Source: Planctomycetota bacterium (GTDB lineage Bacteria > Planctomycetota > UBA11346). Taken from it: a stretch of DNA of 9,896 nucleotides. How positions within the stretch are numbered: the stretch's first letter is position 1; every line of letters starts with the position of its first letter. Below are positions 1 to 5,937 of this stretch, piece after piece. The position numbers and the translations under genes were made by a program. Below the pieces are notes generated by a model, which saw nothing but the letters and a program-made list of their open reading frames with translations, did no database searches and was not told where the DNA came from. The stretch covers positions 1 to 9,896 of the forward strand of contig SLQH01000106.1 of NCBI GenBank assembly GCA_007131555.1, read 5' to 3'.

Positions 1-180
1 AGGCCCCGTGTCGGGGCTGGCCACTATGGTTAACACCGGCATTCTGCCGATGGGAGACCGTCGTCAATTTTAACAATCTATGGGACGCTTCCGATCTTTC
101 TGGTCAGGCAAGCAGGGCGGCCTGCTGCATCCCTGCGCTCTGCCGGTGGACAGACGGGCCATGCAACCTACCCTTCCGCC
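1..180. other. Leader/intergenic segment upstream of purL with two small stem-loops
   Basis: No gene is supported here. A perfect 6-bp stem GCCCCG/CGGGGC with a TGT loop lies at 3-17. It has no following T-run, so it could end an upstream transcript or just be a local hairpin. A second perfect 6-bp stem, AGCAGG/CCTGCT with a GCGG loop, lies at 111-126 inside the probable purL leader. An AT-rich patch at about 65-80 is the only promoter-like sequence, but no convincing -35/-10 pair is visible. The purL frame is open upstream to a TAA at 31-33, with no ATG, GTG or TTG codon before 181. Confidence 0.4.
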
Positions 181-3042
181 ATGCCCAGCACCCTGCGTCT
201 TGACGTGGTTCCGGCCGTCGCCGGCACCGATCCCCACCTCCTGGCCGAACTGCCCCATCTCGGCCTCGGTCACCTGACCGACATCCGCAGCAGCACCTAC
301 TATCTGCTGCGCGGGTCCTTGAGCGCGGCTGATGCCGAGCGTCTGGGGGCGGTCCTCCTGGCCGACCCGATCACCGAGCGGGCCCTGACCACGGTCCCCG
401 ATCCGGCCGGGCGGCGGGTCATTGAGGTCCAGCGCAAGGCTGGGGTCATGGATCCGGTCGAGGCCTCGATCCTCAAGGCTGCCGCCGACCTCGGTCTGGC
501 CCTGGAGGCGGTCCGCATTGGCCGTCGGGTCGAGGTGGCCGGGGCCGATGACGCGGCCTGCGCCGTCATCGCCTGGAAGCTGCTCGCCAACCGGGCCATC
601 GAGGATGCGGTGATCGATCCGGCTGGGCCCATCCGCTTCCCTGAGACCCTGGGCGATGTCCGCCATGAGCGCCAGGAGGTGCCTCTGGCCGGACTTGATG
701 ATGAAGCTCTGATGACCTTGTCGCGCCAGGGCTGCCTGAGTCTCACCCTGGACGAGATGCACTGCGTTCAGGCTCATTTCGCCGCCCTGGGCCGCAATCC
801 CACCGATGTCGAGCTGGAGACCATCGCCCAGACCTGGAGCGAGCACTGCGTCCACAAGACCCTCAAGGGCCTGATCGACTACCACGGCCCCGAGGGCCGG
901 GTGACCATCGACAATCTCCTCAAAGAGACCATCGCCCGGGCCACCACCGAACTGGCCCGGCCCTGGTGCATCTCGGTGTTCAAGGACAACGCCGGGATCA
1001 TCGACTTCGACGACGACCACGGGGTCTGCATCAAGGTCGAGACCCACAATCATCCCTCGGCCATCGAGCCCTATGGCGGGGCCAACACCGGCCTGGGCGG
1101 GGTCATCCGCGACATCATGGGCACTGGCCTGGGGGCCAAGCCGATCTTCAACACCGATGTCTTCTGCTTCGGGGCCCTGGATACCGCTGATGACGATCTG
1201 CCGCCGGGCACCATCCATCCCCGCCGCCTGATGCGCGGAGTGGTGGCCGGGGTGCGCGATTACGGCAATCGCATGGGCATCCCCACGGTCAACGGCTGCA
1301 TCCGCTTCGACAGCCGCTATGTCGGTAATCCCCTGGTGTTCTGCGGTACCGGCGGGATCATCCCCCGTGACCAGTGCTTCGGCAGCGCCCGGCCCGGCGA
1401 TCATATCCTGGTGGTCGGCGGCCGTACCGGCCGCGATGGCATCCACGGGGCTACCTTCTCCTCGATCGAACTGACCGAGGACAGCGAGACGGTGTCATCA
1501 GGGGCGGTGCAGATCGGCAACGCCATCGAAGAGAAGCGGGTCCTCGACACCTTCCTCCAGGCCCGCGATGCCGGCTGCTTCAGCGCCACCACCGACTGCG
1601 GGGCGGGCGGCATCTCCTCGGCCATCGGCGAGATGGGCGAGGAGACCGGGGTCGAGGTCCACCTCGACCGCATGCCCCTCAAGTACCAGGGCCTGTCCTA
1701 CACCGAGATCTGGATCTCCGAGGCCCAGGAACGGATGGTGGCGGCGGTGCCGCCCGAACAGCTCGACCGGGCCCTGGCGATCTTCGCCGCCGAGGGGGTT
1801 GAAGCCACTGATGTCGGTGTGTGCACCGGTGACCGGCGCCTGCGGCTGATGCATAACGGGGTCCAGGTGGCCGATCTGGACATGGACTTCCTCCACAACG
1901 GCCTGCCACGCCTGGCCCGTACAGCCCGTTTCGCGATCCCTGATGAGCAGGTCGAGGACCTCGCCCCGGTCGACGATCTCCCCGCCGCCCTGACAGCCCT
2001 GCTGGCCCGGCCCAACATCGCCTCCAAGGAATGGGTCATCCGCCAGTACGATCACGAGGTCCAGGGCGGATCGATCATCAAGCCACTGGTCGGGGTCGAC
2101 CACGACGGCCCTGGCGACGCTGCGGTGGTGGCCCCGCTACTGGGCAACAATCGCGGGGTGGCGGTCAGCTGCGGTCTCAATACCTGCTATGGCGATGTCG
2201 ATGCCTACCACGCCGCCGCCGCTGGTATCGAGGAGGCCCTGCGCAACCTGGTCTGCGTCGGCGCCCAGTTGGATCGGGTGGCCCTGCTCGACAACTTCAG
2301 CTGGGGCCGCTGCGACAAGCCGGAGAACCTCGGCGCCCTGGTCCGGGCCTGCCAGGCCTGCTATGACCTGGCGATGTTCTACGGCACGCCCTTTGTGTCG
2401 GGCAAGGACAGTCTCAATAACGAGTTCGTCCACGGGGGGCAGACCATCGTCATCCCCCACACCCTGCTGATCACCGCCATGACCGTGGTCGAGGATGTCA
2501 GCACCGCCATCACCATGGACGCCAAGCAGGCCGGCGATGCGGTGCTGATGGTCGGCCTCACCGAACGCGAACTGGGTGGCAGCGAGTACTTGGCTTGGCG
2601 CGGCCTGGGTGGGGGCCTGGTGCCCCGACTCGACCGTGAGCGCTCGCGGGCGGTCCTTCAGGGCGTGACCGCCTGCACCGCCCGCCGCCTGGTCAACGCC
2701 GCCCATGACTGCAGCGAGGGCGGCCTGGGCGTGGCCCTGGCCGAGATGGCCTTCGCCGGCGGCCTGGGTATGGATATCGACCTCGACCGCATCCCGCGCA
2801 GCGAGGCCGTGACCACCGTTGACCAACTGCTGTTCAGCGAATCGCTCAGCCGCATCCTCATCACCGTCCCGGCTGCCCACCTGGCCGAGGTCGACGCCAT
2901 CCTGGGCGAGGCCCCCCACGCCGTCATCGGCACCGTGGTCGCGGATCAGCGCCTGAGCCTGCGCGGCTGCGGTGCCACCTGGCAGATCCCCCTGGCCGGC
3001 CTGCGCCAAGCCTGGCGGGAGGGCTTGCGCAAGATGCTGTGA
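181..3042 (+). CDS. purL: Phosphoribosylformylglycinamidine synthase, PurS-PurL fusion (no glutaminase domain)
   Basis: Catalyses the fourth step of cytosolic de novo purine synthesis, ATP-dependent amidation of FGAR to FGAM. The 953-aa protein has two PurS-like halves at about residues 5-70 and 78-146; the second carries VEVQRKAGVMDP and KLLANRAIED-like PurS features. A linker region follows, then the PurL catalytic core. Visible PurL signatures are TWSEHC at 218-223 (catalytic-region His222), ETHNHPSAIEPYGGANTG at 287-304, GGRTGRDGIHGA at 413-424, TDCGAGG at 471-477, SGKDSLNNEF at about 740-749 and HDCSEGGLG at about 842-850. Both AIRS-like ATP-binding halves are therefore present. The length suits a small PurL (about 740 aa) plus a PurS-type module, and is far shorter than the roughly 1300-aa enzymes that also carry the glutaminase. 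A separate PurQ is therefore expected elsewhere. ATG 181 is the only ATG, GTG or TTG in the open frame and fits the PurS start, but no Shine-Dalgarno sequence precedes it. Confident of family. Confidence 0.96.
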   Translation: MPSTLRLDVVPAVAGTDPHLLAELPHLGLGHLTDIRSSTYYLLRGSLSAADAERLGAVLLADPITERALTTVPDPAGRRVIEVQRKAGVMDPVEASILKAAADLGLALEAVRIGRRVEVAGADDAACAVIAWKLLANRAIEDAVIDPAGPIRFPETLGDVRHERQEVPLAGLDDEALMTLSRQGCLSLTLDEMHCVQAHFAALGRNPTDVELETIAQTWSEHCVHKTLKGLIDYHGPEGRVTIDNLLKETIARATTELARPWCISVFKDNAGIIDFDDDHGVCIKVETHNHPSAIEPYGGANTGLGGVIRDIMGTGLGAKPIFNTDVFCFGALDTADDDLPPGTIHPRRLMRGVVAGVRDYGNRMGIPTVNGCIRFDSRYVGNPLVFCGTGGIIPRDQCFGSARPGDHILVVGGRTGRDGIHGATFSSIELTEDSETVSSGAVQIGNAIEEKRVLDTFLQARDAGCFSATTDCGAGGISSAIGEMGEETGVEVHLDRMPLKYQGLSYTEIWISEAQERMVAAVPPEQLDRALAIFAAEGVEATDVGVCTGDRRLRLMHNGVQVADLDMDFLHNGLPRLARTARFAIPDEQVEDLAPVDDLPAALTALLARPNIASKEWVIRQYDHEVQGGSIIKPLVGVDHDGPGDAAVVAPLLGNNRGVAVSCGLNTCYGDVDAYHAAAAGIEEALRNLVCVGAQLDRVALLDNFSWGRCDKPENLGALVRACQACYDLAMFYGTPFVSGKDSLNNEFVHGGQTIVIPHTLLITAMTVVEDVSTAITMDAKQAGDAVLMVGLTERELGGSEYLAWRGLGGGLVPRLDRERSRAVLQGVTACTARRLVNAAHDCSEGGLGVALAEMAFAGGLGMDIDLDRIPRSEAVTTVDQLLFSESLSRILITVPAAHLAEVDAILGEAPHAVIGTVVADQRLSLRGCGATWQIPLAGLRQAWREGLRKML

Positions 3043-3043
3043 A

Positions 3044-3085
3044 GGTCCCATGCCCCTCCCCTGGGACCGCCGGTTTCCAACCGGC
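3044..3085 (+). terminator. Tandem stem-loops directly after purL
   Basis: One base after the purL stop there is a perfect 7-bp stem, GGTCCCA (3044-3050) with TGGGACC (3062-3068), enclosing an 11-nt loop. It is followed immediately by a second perfect 7-bp stem, GCCGGTT (3069-3075) with AACCGGC (3079-3085), and a TCC loop. The position suggests transcription termination or 3'-end protection of the purL mRNA. Neither hairpin is followed by a T-run, so intrinsic termination is not certain. The second hairpin also resembles REP-type palindromes that are dispersed in many bacterial genomes. Confidence 0.55.
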
Positions 3086-3164
3086 CTCGTGCAAGAGGGC
3101 ATGTTTCAGACATCCATCCACCAAACAGTTATACCACACCATCATGACCATCACGCACTGCTTT

Positions 3165-3192
3165 TGTAGCGTCGGCTAAAGCTGTCCCTACA
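3165..3192. repeat. 28-nt imperfect palindrome, REP-like
   Basis: The outer arms TGTAG (3165-3169) and CTACA (3188-3192) pair perfectly. After mismatches, an inner GGCT/AGC stem forms around 3174-3183. It looks like a decayed copy of a short palindromic repeat. Only one copy is present in the window, so membership of a repeat family is an inference. Confidence 0.4.
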
Positions 3193-3207
3193 CTACAGAC
3201 GTTTCAG

Positions 3208-3374
3208 CCTAATAACGGCAGTTAGGCCTTGGACTTTGGGTCTTAGGATTGCTCATCAAGCGGATATGCGCAGACAGAACCAGTTCACCTTCTGGATGAG
3301 AGTCTGAATTTGTCCATATTGCCTTGTATGGCAACCCTATAGCCTCCAGCCTAAAGTCCACAGCCGGGTTTAGG
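3208..3374 (+). mobile_element. MITE-like palindromic element, copy A (167 bp)
   Basis: One of three related copies in the window. It begins CCTAATAACGGCAG, and the reverse complement of its right end is CCTAAACCCGGCTG, so the ends form imperfect terminal inverted repeats. A 5-bp direct repeat, TTCAG, flanks it at 3203-3207 and 3375-3379, as expected of a target-site duplication. The asymmetric core TCAAGCGGATATGCGCAG at 3256-3273 defines the plus orientation and is identical in copy C. The central hairpin around 3284-3299 is partly decayed relative to copy B. The right end lies 15 bp before the smug1 start codon, so the element occupies the smug1 leader. No transposase is encoded. Confidence 0.78.
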
Positions 3375-3380
3375 TTCAGC

Positions 3381-3384
3381 GGAG
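3381..3384 (+). promoter_or_regulatory. Ribosome binding site that decides the smug1 start
   Basis: GGAG lies 5 nt before ATG 3390. An upstream in-frame ATG at 3324 lies within mobile-element sequence and would add 22 residues not seen in SMUG1 proteins, so this site favours 3390. Confidence 0.6.
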
Positions 3385-3389
3385 ACCCC

Positions 3390-4115
3390 ATGTCGATCAC
3401 TGCCCGATGTGAACAGGCAGCCCTGGAGCTGCGCTCAGCCCTGGACGGGCTTGCGTTCGCGCCACCGGTGGCCTATGTCTATCAGCCCCTGGACTATGCC
3501 TGGGCCATGTATCAAGCCTATCTGCGGCGCTTTGTCACTGGGCGACGGCGGGTGGTGCTGCTGGGCATGAACCCCGGCCCCTTCGGCATGGCCCAGACCG
3601 GCATCCCCTTCGGTGAGGTGGCGGCGGTGCGTGACTGGATGGGCCTGGCGGCAGCGATCGGACGGCCGGACCAGGAACATCCCAAGCGCCCGGTCCTGGG
3701 CCTGGACTGTCCGCGCAGCGAGGTCAGCGGGCGGCGGCTGTGGGGGCTGTGTGCTGAGCGATATCCCCAGGCCAACAACTTCTTCGCCGAGCATCTGGTG
3801 CTCAACTACTGTCCCCTGCTGTTCATCGAGGCCGGGGGCCGCAATCGCACCCCCGATGCCCTGCCGGCCCAGGAAGCGGCGGCGGTGATGACGGCCTGCG
3901 ATGAACATCTGCGCCAAGTGGTGGCGGCGGTGCAGCCGGAATGGCTGATCGGCATCGGGGCCTTCGCCCTGCGCCAAGCGACTCGGGGCCTGGCCGGACA
4001 GCCGCTGCGCCTGGGCACTATCCTCCATCCCTCCCCGGCCAGCCCGGCCGCCAATCGCGGCTGGGCCGAGGCCGCCACCAAGCAACTGGTGGATTTAGGG
4101 GTATGGTGCAGTTGA
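3390..4115 (+). CDS. smug1: SMUG1-type single-strand-selective uracil-DNA glycosylase
   Basis: Predicted base-excision-repair enzyme that removes uracil, and in known family members 5-hydroxymethyluracil, from DNA. The 241-aa protein is one UDG-fold domain that aligns with vertebrate SMUG1 almost end to end. The substrate-pocket motif GMNPGPFGMAQTGIPFGE is at about 59-76, with the water-coordinating Asn61 equivalent to human Asn85. It is followed by VRDWMG, QEHPKRPVLGL and EVSG. LNYCPLLF at 138-145 carries Asn139, which lies where human SMUG1 has the base-recognising Asn163. HPSPASPAANRGW at 213-225 contains the second catalytic motif His213. Human SMUG1 reads HPSPRNP here, so the intercalating-loop Arg is Ala216 in this protein. 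The start is ATG 3390 with GGAG 5 nt upstream. The gene is bracketed by two oppositely oriented copies of a MITE-like element, 15 bp upstream and 10 bp downstream. It has no obvious link to purL. Family assignment is very secure. Confidence 0.95.
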   Translation: MSITARCEQAALELRSALDGLAFAPPVAYVYQPLDYAWAMYQAYLRRFVTGRRRVVLLGMNPGPFGMAQTGIPFGEVAAVRDWMGLAAAIGRPDQEHPKRPVLGLDCPRSEVSGRRLWGLCAERYPQANNFFAEHLVLNYCPLLFIEAGGRNRTPDALPAQEAAAVMTACDEHLRQVVAAVQPEWLIGIGAFALRQATRGLAGQPLRLGTILHPSPASPAANRGWAEAATKQLVDLGVWCS

Positions 4116-4125
4116 GAACTGTTAT

Positions 4126-4292
4126 CCAAAATCCGGCTGTAGGCTTTGGGCTGGAGGCTTTAGGGTTGCTCTACAAGACGATAGAGACAAGTTCGCGCTT
4201 TCACCTGGAAGGTGAACCGATTCTGACTGCGTATATCCGCTTGAGCAGCAGCCCTAAGGCCCAAAGCCTACAGTCCAACTGCGGTTTTTAGG
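4126..4292 (-). mobile_element. MITE-like palindromic element, copy B (167 bp, inverted)
   Basis: Same length as copy A but in opposite orientation, with the core at 4227-4244. It is flanked by a perfect 5-bp direct repeat, GTTAT, at 4121-4125 and 4293-4297, a clear target-site duplication. Its arms hold a 15-bp perfect inverted repeat, CTGTAGGCTTTGGGC (4137-4151) with its complement at 4259-4273. A perfect 7-bp hairpin, TTCACCT/AGGTGAA (4200-4216, GGA loop), sits at the centre, so the whole element can fold into one long stem. It fills the space between the convergent stops of smug1 and the lipoprotein gene. It ends in TTTTT at 4285-4289 on the plus strand and TTTT on the minus strand, so it may end transcription in both directions. 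No transposase is encoded. Confidence 0.85.
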
Positions 4293-4296
4293 GTTA

Positions 4297-5937
4297 TCAG
4301 GGCAGGTCGAGTTCGCTGAGGGTGAATCGTAAACGATGCTGTTGTGGTCCTTGCGGGATATTGAGACGCAAGACCGGCTGTAGAGCATCTGCCTGACGGG
4401 CCCAGAGATGCCAACTCAGGTCACCGGACCTGGTGAAGACATCATCCTCTACCGTGCGTCGCTCATTGTGCAGCCAGGCGTTGCCATGGCTGTGTTGCTG
4501 GTCTTCATTGTTGTTGATGGCGGCAAATTCGATGGCTTGGATATCAGCTCTATGCTTGACCGGCCCGCTGATGCTGATGCTGATGTTACCGTTGAGCTGT
4601 TGGCCGCTGTCATCGGCTTCACGGCTGACAGCGGTGATCGTGACAGTGGTGCCCGGCAGCGCTTCCTCCAGCCTGTGGCGCAGTTCCGGATCAGCCAACT
4701 CGGTGGTGATGGCGCCGATATCATGCTCCACATAGCCGCTGTTGGTCTCTATGGTGACCTCACCGATGAACTGCTCGATGGCTTCGCTGTCTGTCGGTAT
4801 GTTGGGTAAAGGAATATCAAAGTCGCGATGGGCCTGATCTCTGCTGCCACCGTGCGACGAACTCCGGTGACCAGCGTGGTAGCTGTCATCAATCAATGAT
4901 CTATCATGGTCATCAATGGCGCTGACCGCTTGGGGATTGCTGATCCGCACAATGGTGACCCCTGGCGGTGGATGGATCCGGCATCTCAGGGTCGAGGCCT
5001 GATGATGATAGTGAATATCGCTTTCTTGCAGGTTGATATGGTGTCGCAGGGTGATCGTGTGCGGTTCGATGCGGAAGCCCAGGGCTTCGGGGTCCTGCGT
5101 TTGTGCGATCTCGGTCTCGTCCTCGCTGAACTCGTCGTCCATGCCGTCAACAAACAGCTCATCCGTGCTGCGTACTGGCAGGTGTTCCGCCGGAAAGGCC
5201 CCACGGCCACTGCGAATGGTGGCAGGTCGGCCGACAAGAGCAAAGAATGCGTCAAGACTCTCACTGTCGTCATCGCTGAATGATATGCTGGTACGGGCTC
5301 CATCCTGATTGGGCAGATCGCTGTCGATGATGTCACCGGGCATGACGATGGTCATGCTGCCCGATACTTCCTGTTCGACCAGCTGTTTCCGCATCTGTGT
5401 AGATACCTGCTGCTGACGCATGCCGCTTGGCATGCCGGAAAAGGAGAGGGTCAGTGTGTCATCATCATCAACCGCCAGAGTCAGGCCTTGCCAGGCCATC
5501 ATGCCGGTCGTTTGTTGGCCATGCTGGGCGAAGGCGGCTGCTGTAGCAAAGTGTGTGGAGGTGTTGACGGTGGCTCGTTGACCGTCGATGCTGACGCTTT
5601 CGACGGTCATGGTGACATCGTCGGCTCCAATGAAGGGGCCGCTTTCAGACGTCATCTGACGCAAACGTCTGAGCAGTGCAGCTTCGGCGTCATCGTCTGT
5701 TTCAGGATCGGTGCGATCCTCTTCCGGTTCCTCTTGCTCATCGTCTTCGATGATGTCCATACTGGGTCTCATATGGTGGCCATCAAGCATCATGACCAGT
5801 TCATCATGGTTGAAGACGGTGACGTTGTAGACGGTGATGCTGCCGTCATCGTTGAGGGTGATGGTGGTGTGGTGCTCGTGAACACAGCCGATCAATGCCA
5901 GCAGGCCGATGAGCAGACAACAGAATGAACGGTTCAT
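4297..5937 (-). CDS. Predicted secreted lipoprotein, paralogue of the upstream gene (unknown function)
   Basis: The product is a 546-aa predicted envelope lipoprotein. A short signal peptide ends in the lipobox LIGC with Cys18 as the lipidation site. Immediately after comes TTITLNDDGSITV (24-36), an LppM-like start in which a beta strand and a DGS turn follow the lipidated Cys. Residues 62-85 are strongly acidic and probably a linker. Residues 191-240 hold a SGSMTIVMPGDIIDSD strand pair. Residues 338-400 contain IDDHDRSL, a Ser/His-rich loop (about 352-370) and DIPLP, matching the same order in the neighbouring gene. The C-terminal part is beta-rich with no catalytic motif that I recognise. 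The ATG overlaps the upstream stop as ATGA, and AGGAGGA lies 6 nt before it, so the two genes are translationally coupled. Base composition looks less GC-rich than purL. The stop reads TGA followed by an in-frame TAA inside the flanking element's GTTAT duplication. Confidence 0.85.
   Translation of the reverse strand: MNRSFCCLLIGLLALIGCVHEHHTTITLNDDGSITVYNVTVFNHDELVMMLDGHHMRPSMDIIEDDEQEEPEEDRTDPETDDDAEAALLRRLRQMTSESGPFIGADDVTMTVESVSIDGQRATVNTSTHFATAAAFAQHGQQTTGMMAWQGLTLAVDDDDTLTLSFSGMPSGMRQQQVSTQMRKQLVEQEVSGSMTIVMPGDIIDSDLPNQDGARTSISFSDDDSESLDAFFALVGRPATIRSGRGAFPAEHLPVRSTDELFVDGMDDEFSEDETEIAQTQDPEALGFRIEPHTITLRHHINLQESDIHYHHQASTLRCRIHPPPGVTIVRISNPQAVSAIDDHDRSLIDDSYHAGHRSSSHGGSRDQAHRDFDIPLPNIPTDSEAIEQFIGEVTIETNSGYVEHDIGAITTELADPELRHRLEEALPGTTVTITAVSREADDSGQQLNGNISISISGPVKHRADIQAIEFAAINNNEDQQHSHGNAWLHNERRTVEDDVFTRSGDLSWHLWARQADALQPVLRLNIPQGPQQHRLRFTLSELDLP

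Noticed and set aside
70..3102. Long minus-strand frames opposite purL
   Set aside because: They are Gly/Ala/Asp/His-rich translations antisense to a GC-rich gene with unambiguous PurL motifs; typical shadow frames.
3324..3389. Upstream ATG start for smug1 at 3324
   Set aside because: The extra 22 residues are encoded by element A, are not found in SMUG1 proteins, and a ribosome site sits before ATG 3390.
3208..4292. Open reading frame running through copies A (minus strand) and B (plus strand), with similar peptides ending at the same TAG
   Set aside because: The shared frame follows from the shared repeat sequence. Copy C is frameshifted by its 14-bp deletion, there is no ribosome site, and the stop lies in the terminal repeat. 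It is not a convincing gene.
3203..4297. Composite transposon carrying smug1 between A and B
   Set aside because: The outer flanks (TTCAG and GTTAT) differ and each copy has its own duplication, which points to two independent insertions.
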